64,000 nt of DNA from Chloroflexota bacterium (lineage in GTDB: Bacteria; Chloroflexota; Limnocylindria; QHBO01). The translations under genes and the position numbers were made by a program. Of this stretch, positions 31,826 through 40,517 are shown piece after piece. The first letter of the stretch is position 1. Each line of letters starts with the position of its first letter. The stretch lies in assembly GCA_025699005.1 (NCBI GenBank), contig JAILWI010000007.1, forward strand, positions 58,317-122,316, written 5' to 3'. The notes under the pieces were generated by a model, which ran no database searches, was not told the DNA's origin, and was given only the letters and a program-made list of their open reading frames with translations.

Positions 31826-34573
31826 ATGACCGAGGCCGAGCGGACGGGACACGACCACGTCATCCTGCCGCGACGCCTCCCCGGGCTCACCCTCTTCGAA
31901 CGCTCGCACCCGGCACCCGCCGACAATCAGCTCGACGCGGCGCTCGCCGCGTTTGCGCAGCCCGGCGACACCGTCCTCGATCCATGGGCCGGGACGGGCT
32001 GGACCGCGCGCCGCGCGGTGGCTGCCGGGATGCGTGCCGTCGTCGCCGATGCCAGCCCCCTGGCCCAGCTCGGTGGGATCGCCATGCTCACGGCGCCGAG
32101 CGCCGCCGTGCTCGACGCCGCCTTCGCCCAGCTCGCCTCGTCTCGGCGCGTCGACGTTCCCCTTCGCCAGCACATCGAGGAGCTCTATGCGACCCGCTGC
32201 GGAGCCTGCCGCAGCCCGGTGGTGGCGGACCAGTTCATCTGGCCACGGGACGGCGATGCGCCGGGCCGCAAGCTGTATCGCTGCGCCGCCTGCGACCTCT
32301 CGCGCGGCGGGCCGGAGGAGCGCACGGCGCCGATCGATGACGTCGACCTGGCGAAGCTCGGCATCGAGCGCACGGTGCCTCCCGAGACGGACGGGCCCGT
32401 GGTGTCCGGCCCGGCGGAGACCGAGGTCGGTGGCGAGGAATCCGGGATCGCCCTCGGCGAGGGCGGTGGGCCTCCGCCGGCACCACTGCCCGTCGATCCG
32501 CCGAGTGCGGTGGAGGATCGCCCCCGCTTTGCATCGACGGTGCGGCCCGATCCACTGCCCGTCGCCGCGGTGGATGGCGTGCGCCACAGCCCGGCCTACC
32601 TCGAGCTGCGTGCTCGCTTCCCGGTCCTCGATGGACGCGAGGACGTCGTCGAGGAGCTCCTGGATCTGTTCACGCCGCGGAATCTCTACGCGCTCCACGC
32701 GATCCTCTCGAAGATCGATGCCGAGCTCCGCGACACTGCCTCGTCCGCGGTCATGAAGCTGGCCCTCGCGACCTGCCTCCTGCCGGCCAGTCGCCTGAAC
32801 GGGTACCCGGGCCGGGTGGCTTCGCTGCGGATCACCGCCGGCCACGTCCGGCAGCCCGCCAGCCGGCACCAGCGCGAGATCAACCTCTGGCATGCCTTCG
32901 AGGCCGCGTTCCGGGAGGTGCGGGACGTCATCGCGGCGCACGGTGAGCGAGGCGAAGCTCGATTCGCGGCGGATTTCGGCGAGCTGGGAGGCGTGACATC
33001 CGCGAACGTGCTGTGGCTGCGTGCCCGGGCGGCCGTGGTCGGCCAGTACCTCCCCGCCGACGGGGTCGACCTCATCCTCTCCGCGCCACCCGCCACCCCG
33101 TCGCTCGACGAGCTCGCGCACGAGTACCTGGCCACGGCCATCGTCCTCGGTCGCGAGGCCGCCGAGACCCTTCGCCTCGAGCCGATCTTCGGCGGCAGCG
33201 GCCACCCCGAGGGCGTCGAGGCCACGACTCTTCGACACGGAATGGTGTCGGCGGCGGGCGCGCTGAAGCCGGGAGGCTGGTGCGTGCTGGTCCTGGAGGA
33301 CGCGGATCCGGAGCGGCTGCTCTCGATCGCGCTGGCCGGCGCCGCGGCCGGGCTCGACCTGGACGCGGTCATCCACCGCGAGTCGCGGCGAGTCGGCGAC
33401 GGCATCACGGTCCATCTGCGCAAGCCCTCGGCCGAGGATCGCCTCCGGACGGCCGTCACGCCCGGCGGTCCGTTGCGCCTGGGGGCGGACGGGGGGCACC
33501 TCACGTACCCGGACCTCGCGAGCGCGATCGATCGCGCGGTGACCCGTCTCCTGCGAGATCGGGGCGAGCCGGCCGGGCTGACCCGTGTCGTGGCCGCGGT
33601 GGTCAGCGAGCTCGGCGCGTCCGGCATCCTCGAGCGCCTCGTGCGCGGCCGCGGCGAGGGGCGCGCCGACTCCTCCGACCGCCTCGAGTCGGGCGGCCCG
33701 CACATGATCGCCAGCCTCATCCGCGAGGAGCTGTGGCGCGACGACCATCCGACGCTCGTCCGCATCGGCGACGAGGCTCAGCCGCAGTGGTGGCTCCGAA
33801 ACCCTGAGCTTGCCGAGCGTCCCCTGGCCGACCGCGTCGAGTGGGCGACCTGGTCGATCCTGTCGACCGCGGGACGGATCGACGAGGCCGGCTTCTTCGA
33901 TCGTATCCACGGTCTCTTCCCCGGGCTCCAGGCACCGGACGAGGAGCTCGTCCGGGCATGCCTGGCCGCGTACGCCGGCCCGGGCGAGCGTGGGTCGCTC
34001 GGCACCGAGGACGAGCTGGATCGCCGGCGTGACGACCATGCCAGGGTCCTGGCGTCGCTCGTGGACTACGGGCACCGCCTGGGCCTCAGGGCGTGGATTG
34101 CCGCCCGCGAGCACGCGCGCGACGTCGACGGACGACCCCTCGTGGATCGACTGTCCGACGAGGAGCGGCGCGTGTACCTTCCGCTCGTCGTGCGCGCTCC
34201 CGCGGAGGCGCTGGGCCAGGTGGACGTCATCTGGTACGTCCGGGGACGGCTCGCGTTCCTCTTCGAGGTCGATTGGACGGCCATGGTCGGCGAGCCGGTA
34301 CTTCGGCGGGGTGCCACCATCCCCGTCGGCAAGGACCAGGCGCGATTCCTGGTGGTGCCGGCCGAGCGAGCGGAGCTGCTGCGACTCAAGATCCAGCGCT
34401 CGCCATGGCTGCGCGAGGAGCTCGATCGCCAGAACTGGCACATCCTGAAGTGGCAGCACCTCCAGACTCTCACCGAGCGCGATGGCGCCCGCATGGAGTG
34501 GCTCGAGCCGGTCCTCGGCCTGGACCCGCTCATCGAGCGGGGTGGGGAGCAGCTGACGATGTTCGGTGAGTGA
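31826..34573 (+). CDS. Zn-ribbon DNA-methylase-like protein (DUF1156/COG1743-like) with degenerate catalytic motif
   Basis: 915 residues. SAM motif I is LDPWAGTGWTARRA (about 51-64), followed by the acidic end of strand 2. A zinc ribbon with C125xxC and C153xxC is inserted, then an acidic/Pro linker (165-250), the LFTPRNLYALHAIL block (281-294) typical of DUF1156-type methylases, and motif IV, which reads LILSAPPATPS where [DN]PP[YFW] is expected, so base methylation is doubtful. The C-terminal ~150 residues contain VDVIWYV...LFEVDW...ARFLVVPAERAELLRLK, which looks like a restriction-endonuclease-like fold with E-V-D in place of ExK. Upstream TPR gene is one base away. Assignment to the COG1743 group is my recognition, not a search. 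Confidence 0.6.
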   Translation: MTEAERTGHDHVILPRRLPGLTLFERSHPAPADNQLDAALAAFAQPGDTVLDPWAGTGWTARRAVAAGMRAVVADASPLAQLGGIAMLTAPSAAVLDAAFAQLASSRRVDVPLRQHIEELYATRCGACRSPVVADQFIWPRDGDAPGRKLYRCAACDLSRGGPEERTAPIDDVDLAKLGIERTVPPETDGPVVSGPAETEVGGEESGIALGEGGGPPPAPLPVDPPSAVEDRPRFASTVRPDPLPVAAVDGVRHSPAYLELRARFPVLDGREDVVEELLDLFTPRNLYALHAILSKIDAELRDTASSAVMKLALATCLLPASRLNGYPGRVASLRITAGHVRQPASRHQREINLWHAFEAAFREVRDVIAAHGERGEARFAADFGELGGVTSANVLWLRARAAVVGQYLPADGVDLILSAPPATPSLDELAHEYLATAIVLGREAAETLRLEPIFGGSGHPEGVEATTLRHGMVSAAGALKPGGWCVLVLEDADPERLLSIALAGAAAGLDLDAVIHRESRRVGDGITVHLRKPSAEDRLRTAVTPGGPLRLGADGGHLTYPDLASAIDRAVTRLLRDRGEPAGLTRVVAAVVSELGASGILERLVRGRGEGRADSSDRLESGGPHMIASLIREELWRDDHPTLVRIGDEAQPQWWLRNPELAERPLADRVEWATWSILSTAGRIDEAGFFDRIHGLFPGLQAPDEELVRACLAAYAGPGERGSLGTEDELDRRRDDHARVLASLVDYGHRLGLRAWIAAREHARDVDGRPLVDRLSDEERRVYLPLVVRAPAEALGQVDVIWYVRGRLAFLFEVDWTAMVGEPVLRRGATIPVGKDQARFLVVPAERAELLRLKIQRSPWLREELDRQNWHILKWQHLQTLTERDGARMEWLEPVLGLDPLIERGGEQLTMFGE

Positions 34574-34581
34574 GGGGAGGC

Positions 34582-34650
34582 TTGTTCGCCGAGCGACCGA
34601 ATTGGTAGACTCGCGGCGGGAGTGCCGTGGTTCCCCCCTGCGGCACTCCC
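34582..34650 (+). ncRNA. Possible small RNA or terminator: promoter-like pair followed by a perfect 10-bp hairpin
   Basis: TTGTTC (34582-34587), 18 bases, then TAGACT (34606-34611); seven bases later begins a perfect inverted repeat, GGGAGTGCCG (34618-34627) and CGGCACTCCC (34641-34650), with a 13-base loop rich in C. The stem would be the exact 5' end of a transcript running antisense into csoR. It may equally be a two-way terminator between the methylase gene and csoR, although no T-run follows on either strand. Confidence 0.35.
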
Positions 34651-34669
34651 ATGACGGAGGCCGAGCGGC

Positions 34670-35005
34670 TCAGCTGCCCGAGCCGGCTCTGCGCGGTCCG
34701 CGCCGACCCATGGTGCGACGCACCACGGACATCACCTCGTCAACGTACGGCTGTCCCTGGCCGCTCTCCACGGCATGGGTGAGACAGCCGTCGATGTGGT
34801 CCTCGACCAGCAACAGCGCGACCTGATCCGCCGCGGCCGTCAGCGCCTCCACCTGCTGGAGGATGTCCAGGCAGTAGGCCTCCTCGGTGACCAGGCGCTG
34901 GATCCCCCGAGCCTGTCCCTCGATCCGCCGCAGGCGCGTGATGAGTGCCTGCTTGTCCTTCGTGTAGCTGTGCCGGAAGTGATCGGGCGTCGTTGGCGTC
35001 GTCAT
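34670..35005 (-). CDS. csoR: CsoR-type copper-sensing transcriptional repressor
   Basis: A 111-residue all-helical metal-sensing repressor. The DNA-contact helix LITRLRRIEGQARGIQRLV is typical of the CsoR/RcnR/FrmR family. Metal ligands are Cys45, His70 and Cys74 (YCLDIL ... DHIDGCL); the spacing 25 and 4 equals that of the Cu(I) set Cys36/His61/Cys65 of M. tuberculosis CsoR, so copper is favoured over nickel, formaldehyde or persulfide sensing. The ATG 35005 lies within a palindromic operator, indicating self-repression. No copper exporter or chaperone gene is adjacent; the divergent genes are a PIG-L deacetylase and an ABC exporter. Confidence 0.88.
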   Translation of the reverse strand: MTTPTTPDHFRHSYTKDKQALITRLRRIEGQARGIQRLVTEEAYCLDILQQVEALTAAADQVALLLVEDHIDGCLTHAVESGQGQPYVDEVMSVVRRTMGRRGPRRAGSGS

Positions 35006-35021
35006 ACTGGGAGGCAGTATG
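35003..35021. promoter_or_regulatory. CsoR operator overlapping the csoR start and -10
   Basis: Perfect 7-bp inverted repeat CATACTG-GGAGG-CAGTATG. On the minus strand the outer arm supplies CATACT (35016-35021), a -10 that ends 10 bases before the csoR ATG, and the inner arm contains the start codon itself. Repressor bound here would block its own leaderless promoter. Confidence 0.6.
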
Positions 35022-35068
35022 GGAGGGCCTCCCGGGCCGGTCAATCCGGCCCGGGCCGCGAATCGCGG

Positions 35069-35074
35069 TAGCAT
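35069..35074 (+). promoter_or_regulatory. Putative leaderless -10 element of the PIG-L gene
   Basis: TAGCAT ends 7 bases before the GTG at 35082. It is 48 bases from the CsoR operator, so any CsoR control of this side would be indirect or need a second site. Confidence 0.45.
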
Positions 35075-35081
35075 CTGCGGC

Positions 35082-35810
35082 GTGAGCCCCGTCGAACGCC
35101 ATGACCTGATCAGCCCCCTCGAGCGCGCGCTCGTCGTCGTGAGCCACCCCGACGACGCCGAGTTCGGCGCCGCGGCGACGATCGCCGGTCTGACCTCGAA
35201 CGGGGTCCGCGTCGACTACGTCGTCACGACCGATGGCAGCAAGGGCACCGAGGATCCGGCCGTGACGCCCGAGCAGCTCTCGACGACCCGCGTGGCGGAG
35301 CAGCGAGCGGCCGCCGACATCCTGGGGGTGAGCGAGATCGTGCATCTCGGCTATCCGGACGGCTACCTCACGCCCTCGCTCGATCTGCGGCGAGACATCG
35401 TCCGTCAGATCCGCCGATTCCGCCCCGAGCTCGTGATCACCCAGAACCCGCAGCGCCGGCTCGACCACAACCCGTACATCGGGCATCCCGACCATCTGGC
35501 GACCGGCGAGGCGACCCTGTCGGCCGTGTATCCCGCGGCCCGCGACCACCTGAACTTTCCCGAGCTGTGGACCGAGGAGAAACTCGAGCCGTGGAAGGTC
35601 CGGCAGGTCCTGCTGACCGGCGTCGAAAAGCCGAACCTGTGGGTCGACATCTCGGAGACGTTCGAGACGGGCCTGCGGGCGATCCTGGCCCACGAGAGCC
35701 AGGTCGACCCGGACACGGTCGGTGAGCGGGTTCGCGAGCGGGCGAGGCTCATCGGCGAGCCCCAGGGGATTGGCCTGGCGCAGGCGTTCGCCTCGATCCT
35801 GCTCGAATGA
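35082..35810 (+). CDS. PIG-L family deacetylase
   Basis: A 242-residue zinc-dependent N-acetylglucosamine-type deacetylase (LmbE/MshB/BshB group). The zinc motif is SHPDDAEFGAA (His and Asp ligands, near residue 22) and the later histidine is in IGHPDHLATGEA; VTTDGSKGTEDP and RVAEQRAAADILGV are typical of the MshB/BshB side. Start is GTG 35082, just downstream of a TAGCAT hexamer. The substrate may be a low-molecular-weight thiol precursor or another sugar conjugate. Overlaps the ABC exporter gene (ATGA). Confidence 0.87.
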   Translation: MSPVERHDLISPLERALVVVSHPDDAEFGAAATIAGLTSNGVRVDYVVTTDGSKGTEDPAVTPEQLSTTRVAEQRAAADILGVSEIVHLGYPDGYLTPSLDLRRDIVRQIRRFRPELVITQNPQRRLDHNPYIGHPDHLATGEATLSAVYPAARDHLNFPELWTEEKLEPWKVRQVLLTGVEKPNLWVDISETFETGLRAILAHESQVDPDTVGERVRERARLIGEPQGIGLAQAFASILLE

Positions 35811-37729
35811 CGCGCCGCGGCGGCGGAGGCGGGCGAGGCGGCGGCTTCTGGGGAGGTGGCCCGGAGCCCGATCTGACCCGCCGGCCCGGAAGCGAGGGTC
35901 CGACGCTGCGTCGCATCGCCGGGTTCTTCGAGCCGTATCGCGGGCGCCTGGCCTTCATCGCGGTCCTTATCCTGGTCACGGTCAGCGTCGGCGTCGTCAA
36001 TCCCATCCTGATCAAGTTCGTCCTCGACAACCTGCTCCCCGGCGGCGAGCAGGACCTCGGGCTGCTCTATCTCCAGGTCTCGCTGATGATCGTCCTCCCG
36101 ATCGTCACCAGCGCGATCGGCGTCTGGCAGTCGTACCTGAGCAACGTGGTCGGGCAGCGGGTCATGAACGACCTGCGGCTGGCGCTCTACCGCCATCTCC
36201 AGTGGATGCCGCTGCGCTTCTTCACGGAGACGCGAACTGGCGAGATCCAGAGCCGGATCGCGAACGACGTGGGCGGTGTGCAGTCGGTCGTCACCGACAC
36301 GGCCGCCTCGCTGCTGAGCAACTTCGCGACGGTGGCGACCACCGTGATCGCGATGTGGATCCTCGATTGGCGGCTGACGCTGCTGTCCCTGGCCCTCATG
36401 CCGGTCTTTGCCTATATCACGTATCGCGTCGGCAAGGTGCGGCGCGAGGTGAGCACGCTGACGCAGCGCTCGATGGCCGAGATGAGCGCCATCACCGAGG
36501 AGTCGCTCAGCGTGTCGGGCATCCTGCTCTCCAAGACCTTCGGGCAGCAGGAGGCGAGCATCGAGCGCTTCCGCGCGGAGTCGCAGCGGCTCGGCGACCT
36601 CCAGGTGCGCGGTCAGATGATCGGACGCTGGTTCTTCGCGCTCATCGGCACGTTCTTCAGCATCATGCCGGCCTTCGTCTACCTCGTTGCCGGCGCGCTC
36701 ATCATCGGCGGCGACCAGAGCGTCTCGATCGGCACGATCGTGGCCTTCACGACGCTCCAGTCCCGGCTCTTCTTCCCGCTCGGGCAGCTGCTCAACGTCC
36801 AGGTCGAGATCCAGGGCGCGCTCGCGCTCTTCGATCGCATCTTCGAGTACCTCGAGATGGACCACGAGATCACCGATGCCGACGATGCGGTCGAGCTGAC
36901 CCCGGAGGGGCTGCGCGGCGAGGTTGCATTCGAGCATGTCAGCTTCCGATACCCGGTGGCCGAGGCGCAGCTCCAGGTGGCGGACGAGGTGGCCGAGGCG
37001 GAGGCCGAGGGGCGAGCGGTGCCCACCGCCGTGCAGCCTTTTGCGTTGGAGGGCATCGACTTCACCGCGCGGCCGGGTGAGCTGATTGCTCTCGTCGGGC
37101 CATCCGGGAGCGGGAAGACGACGTCCACCTACCTCATCCCGCGCCTGTACGACGTCGACGCCGGAGCCGTGCGCATCGACGGGATCGACGTGCGCGGCAT
37201 CAGGCTGCAGTCCCTGGGACGTGTCATCGGCTTCGTGACCCAGGAGACCTACCTGTTCCACGACACCGTGCTGGCGAACCTGCGCTACGCGAAGCCCGAC
37301 GCCACGATGGAGGAGATTGAGGCTGCGGCGCAGGCGGCCGCCATCCACGACCGAATCGCCGAGCTGCCCGACGGCTACGACACCGTGGTGGGGGAGCGGG
37401 GGTACAAGCTGTCGGGTGGCGAGAAGCAGCGGGTGGCGATCGCCCGTGTTTTGCTCAAGGATCCGCGCATCCTGATCCTCGACGAGGCGACCTCGGCGCT
37501 CGATACGGTCAGCGAGCGCCTGATCCAGTCGGCCCTCCAGCGCCTCATGGTGGGCAGGACGACGATTGCCATCGCGCACCGTTTGAGCACGATCCTGCGC
37601 GCCGACCAGATCCTCGTCATGTCGCGCGGCCGGATCGTGGAGCGCGGCACGCATGCCGAGCTCATCCGGCAGGAGGGGCTGTACGCAAAGCTCTCAGCCG
37701 AACAGTTCGGGATCGGGACGCCCTCCTAG
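35807..37729 (+). CDS. ABC exporter, fused membrane and ATPase domains (MDR type)
   Basis: A 640-residue half-transporter that works as a dimer. A Gly/Arg-rich start (MTRRGGGGGRGGGFWGGG) precedes six membrane helices (about 45-350). The ATPase domain has Walker A GPSGSGKTTS, Q-loop VTQETYLFHDTV, signature LSGGEKQRVAIARVLL, Walker B ILILDEATSALD and the switch His in IAIAHRLSTI. An unusual ~25-residue Ala/Glu-rich insertion (VADEVAEAEAEGRAVPTAVQ) lies in the beta subdomain before Walker A. It is coupled to the PIG-L gene. Confidence 0.9.
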   Translation: MTRRGGGGGRGGGFWGGGPEPDLTRRPGSEGPTLRRIAGFFEPYRGRLAFIAVLILVTVSVGVVNPILIKFVLDNLLPGGEQDLGLLYLQVSLMIVLPIVTSAIGVWQSYLSNVVGQRVMNDLRLALYRHLQWMPLRFFTETRTGEIQSRIANDVGGVQSVVTDTAASLLSNFATVATTVIAMWILDWRLTLLSLALMPVFAYITYRVGKVRREVSTLTQRSMAEMSAITEESLSVSGILLSKTFGQQEASIERFRAESQRLGDLQVRGQMIGRWFFALIGTFFSIMPAFVYLVAGALIIGGDQSVSIGTIVAFTTLQSRLFFPLGQLLNVQVEIQGALALFDRIFEYLEMDHEITDADDAVELTPEGLRGEVAFEHVSFRYPVAEAQLQVADEVAEAEAEGRAVPTAVQPFALEGIDFTARPGELIALVGPSGSGKTTSTYLIPRLYDVDAGAVRIDGIDVRGIRLQSLGRVIGFVTQETYLFHDTVLANLRYAKPDATMEEIEAAAQAAAIHDRIAELPDGYDTVVGERGYKLSGGEKQRVAIARVLLKDPRILILDEATSALDTVSERLIQSALQRLMVGRTTIAIAHRLSTILRADQILVMSRGRIVERGTHAELIRQEGLYAKLSAEQFGIGTPS

Positions 37730-37756
37730 CGGCGCGCCCCGACCCGGTGGTGGCCG

Positions 37757-37948
37757 TCAGCTACCGAACATGCCGCCCAGAGCGGATCCGGCGTCGACGT
37801 TCTCGCCCTTCGCGGCCTTGTCGAGTTGGCCGGCGATCGGATCGGGGAGCTTGTCCTTGAGGAAGCCGATCACCGTGTCGACCGCGGTCTTCGCCGACCC
37901 CTCGTCGATGCCGGCGCGGTCGCTGACCATCTTCACGAGCTGATCCAT
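37757..37948 (-). CDS. Small helical protein (DUF2267/DUF2780-like)
   Basis: 63 residues, MDQLVKMVSDRAGIDEGSAK at the start, then a helical hairpin (TAVDTVIGFLKDKLP, IAGQLDKAAKG) and a Gly-rich end (GSALGGMFGS). It resembles small helical proteins often annotated DUF2267 or DUF2780, of unknown function. An AGGAGATG site precedes the ATG. The gene lies alone between two plus-strand genes; 37949-38052 holds its ribosome-binding site and the start region of the next gene. Confidence 0.65.
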   Translation of the reverse strand: MDQLVKMVSDRAGIDEGSAKTAVDTVIGFLKDKLPDPIAGQLDKAAKGENVDAGSALGGMFGS

Positions 37949-38040
37949 GAGTTCTCATCTCCTGTGCGTGCGTCCATGGTCGCACGAGGGCGCACACGGC
38001 ATGCCGGACGGCCCGTCGTGCGGCCACAGCTCGCTGGTGC

Positions 38041-38046
38041 CACACT
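38041..38046 (+). promoter_or_regulatory. Possible leaderless -10 of the 38053 gene
   Basis: CACACT ends 6 bases before the ATG. Weaker than the other TANNNT hexamers but at the same spacing. Confidence 0.3.
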
Positions 38047-38052
38047 CGACGG

Positions 38053-40101
38053 ATGCCGAACCGCCTGGCCGACGAGACGAGCCCGTACCTCCTTCAACAT
38101 GCCCACAACCCGGTGGACTGGCATCCGTGGGGACCGGAGGCGCTCGAGAAGGCGCGTCGCGAGGATCGGCCGATCTTTCTCTCCATCGGCTACTCCGCCT
38201 GCCACTGGTGTCACGTCATGGAGCGCGAGAGCTTCGAGAACCCGGAGATCGCCGCCCTCATGAACGAGCACTTCGTGAGCATCAAGGTCGATCGCGAGGA
38301 ACGGCCTGATCTCGACGACGTGTACATGGCCGCCGTTCAGGCCATGACCGGCTCGGGTGGCTGGCCGATGAGCGTCTTCCTGACGCCCGACCTTCGCCCG
38401 TTCTTCGGTGGCACGTACTTCCCGCCCGAGGACCGACACGGGATGGCCGGCTTCCCGCGCGTGCTCTCGGCAGTCGCCGATGCCTACGCCACGCGCCGAT
38501 CCGAGGTGGAGCAGCAGGCCGGCATGCTGGCCGGCCACCTCCAGGCGCAGCTGGCGGTCACCGGCGGCGACCGCGACCCCGAGCGCGCCCAGCTCGAGGC
38601 TGCCGTGCGAGCGGTGGGTCCAACCTTCGATGCGACGCTCGGCGGGTTCGGGACCGCGCCGAAGTTCCCGCCGGCGATGCTCCTCGAGTTCCTGCTCCGC
38701 GCCTGGCGGCGCTCCGGGGACGCGGCGGTGCTGGGGATGGTGACGAGGACCCTGGACGCCATGGCCGACGGCGGAATCAACGACCAGCTGGGTGGCGGCT
38801 TCGCGCGCTACAGCACCGATGCGCGCTGGCTCGTGCCGCACTTCGAGAAGATGCTGTACGACAACGCGCTGCTGGCCCATGCCTACCTCGAGGGCTATCG
38901 CGCCACCGGATCCGCGCGCTACGCCGACGTCGCGCGCGCGACGCTCGACTTCATGCTCGCCGAGCTCCGCACCGACGACGGCGGCTTCGCATCCGCCCTC
39001 GACGCGGACACGGAGGGAGTCGAGGGCCGGTTCTACGTCTGGACGCACGCCGAGTTCGACGAGGCACTGGCCCAGGCGGGAACCGACAAGGAGGGGAGGT
39101 CGGCGCTCGCCGCACACTGGGGAGTCGAGGCCCGGGGGAACTGGGAGGGGACGAACGTCCTCCATCGGCCCGGTCCAGCGGCCGTGCCCGACGACCTCGC
39201 GGAGCGGGCTCGGGGCGTGCTCCTCGAGCGTCGCGCGACGCGCACCCGGCCGCACCGGGACGACAAGCAGCTCGCTGCCTGGAACGGGCTCGCCCTGCGG
39301 GCGATCGGGCACGCGGCGCTCGTGCTGGACGACACGCGCTACGCGGACGCGACGCGTGACCTGGCGGCATTCGTCCGTGCCCAGCTCCTCCGCCCCGATG
39401 GCCGGCTGTGGCGGACGTCGCGCGACGGCCGCGCTCACACGCCGGGCTTCGCCGAGGACTCGATGGCGATGGCCGATGGCCTGCTCGTCGCCCACGGCGC
39501 GCTCGGCGACAGCGCGCTGCTCGTGCTCGCTCGCGAGATCGTGGACGGTGCCATCCGGGACTTCTGGGACGAGGCGTCCGGCACGTTCAGTGACACGTCC
39601 GCCGAGCACGACCGGACCGTTGCCCAGCCGCGTGGCCTGGTCGACAACGCGACGCCATCGGCGAACAGCATCGGCGCCGACGTGCTTCAGCGGCTGGCAT
39701 TGCTCACCGGTGACGAAACCCTGGCGCGGCGCGCCCGGGCCATTCTGCGTGCGGTGGCGCCGGCGCTCGATCGCCAGCCGTCCGCCTTCGGTCGCATGCT
39801 CTGCGCGGCGGATCGGCAGCTCGGCGAGCCGGTCGACGTCGTCGTTGCGGGCGACCCGACCACCGCCGAGGCGGAACGCCTGCGCGTGGCGGCGGCCGCG
39901 AAGTACGTCCCGGACCTCGTCCTCACGGGGGTGAACGAGGGTGACCCGCAGGCCGGTTGGCCGCTCTTCTCGGGGAAGCTGCCGCGCGACGGACGGCCGA
40001 CCGCGTATGCCTGCCGCGGGTACGCCTGCGACGAGCCGACCGGCGATCCCGAGCGGCTCGCGGCGCAGGTGGCCGGTCTGGCGACCCCGGGAGTTGGCTA
40101 G
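38053..40101 (+). CDS. YyaL/DUF255 thioredoxin-domain protein
   Basis: 682 residues of the YyaL/SPATA20 family. The start [20 protein letters not shown] and [16 protein letters not shown] are diagnostic. A thioredoxin-like domain carries the CHWC site (Cys50, Cys53, [17 protein letters not shown]), and a long (alpha/alpha)6 barrel like that of glycoside hydrolases or epimerases follows ([42 protein letters not shown]). The exact biochemical role is not known. The TAG stop is shared with the convergent YjbQ gene through a CTAG tetramer. Confidence 0.88.
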   Translation: MPNRLADETSPYLLQHAHNPVDWHPWGPEALEKARREDRPIFLSIGYSACHWCHVMERESFENPEIAALMNEHFVSIKVDREERPDLDDVYMAAVQAMTGSGGWPMSVFLTPDLRPFFGGTYFPPEDRHGMAGFPRVLSAVADAYATRRSEVEQQAGMLAGHLQAQLAVTGGDRDPERAQLEAAVRAVGPTFDATLGGFGTAPKFPPAMLLEFLLRAWRRSGDAAVLGMVTRTLDAMADGGINDQLGGGFARYSTDARWLVPHFEKMLYDNALLAHAYLEGYRATGSARYADVARATLDFMLAELRTDDGGFASALDADTEGVEGRFYVWTHAEFDEALAQAGTDKEGRSALAAHWGVEARGNWEGTNVLHRPGPAAVPDDLAERARGVLLERRATRTRPHRDDKQLAAWNGLALRAIGHAALVLDDTRYADATRDLAAFVRAQLLRPDGRLWRTSRDGRAHTPGFAEDSMAMADGLLVAHGALGDSALLVLAREIVDGAIRDFWDEASGTFSDTSAEHDRTVAQPRGLVDNATPSANSIGADVLQRLALLTGDETLARRARAILRAVAPALDRQPSAFGRMLCAADRQLGEPVDVVVAGDPTTAEAERLRVAAAAKYVPDLVLTGVNEGDPQAGWPLFSGKLPRDGRPTAYACRGYACDEPTGDPERLAAQVAGLATPGVG

Positions 40102-40517
40102 CCGGCGAGGAACGCGAGCTGCACCCGGCGGCGCCGATTGTCGGCGTTCGTATCGAGGAGCGCGATCGACTGCCAGGTCCCGAGCGTCATCGCTCCGGCA
40201 ACGACCGGAATCGTGACGGATGGGGAGACCAGGAGCGGCAGGACGTGATCGGCGCCATGGCCGGGGCTCCCGTGGCGATGGCGCCAGCGCTCGTCGTGGG
40301 GCAGGAGCCGCTCGAGCGCGTCGAGGAGGTCGTCGTCCGACCCCGCTCCCAGCTCGACGACGACGACGCCCGCCGTCGCGTGGGGGACGAAGACCGTGAG
40401 GAGCCCGTCTCCCGCGTCGGCGACGTCCGCGAGGAACTCGGCGCAGGCTCGCGTCAGGTCCGCCAGGCCGGGGCTCGATCCGGTCTCGATCTCGATCTCG
40501 CGCTGATGCATGGCCAT
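40098..40517 (-). CDS. YjbQ family protein (UPF0047)
   Basis: 139 residues of the YjbQ/UPF0047 family, small beta trimeric proteins; E. coli YjbQ shows weak thiamine-phosphate synthase activity. Conserved points are [33 protein letters not shown] and [20 protein letters not shown]. The ATG at 40517 overlaps the upstream stop (TGATG). The gene ends in a CTAG that also holds the end of the facing gene. Confidence 0.85.
   Translation of the reverse strand: MAMHQREIEIETGSSPGLADLTRACAEFLADVADAGDGLLTVFVPHATAGVVVVELGAGSDDDLLDALERLLPHDERWRHRHGSPGHGADHVLPLLVSPSVTIPVVAGAMTLGTWQSIALLDTNADNRRRRVQLAFLAG

Noticed and set aside
31667..34459. 930-codon minus-strand open frame opposite the methylase-like gene
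   Set aside because: No recognisable domain, compositional bias of a shadow frame, no promoter or ribosome-binding site; the plus-strand frame has domain motifs.
34606..34650. tRNA or signal-recognition RNA in the gap before csoR
   Set aside because: A single 10-bp hairpin; no cloverleaf, no TPsiC loop and no GGAAGGAAGCAG-type SRP core.
31826..34668. Near-identical 18-base repeats (17 of 18) at 31826-31843 and 34651-34668 flanking the methylase-like gene
   Set aside because: Considered as attachment-type repeats, but in ~64 kb of 70 % GC DNA a number of such pairs is expected by chance, and no integrase or composition shift is present.
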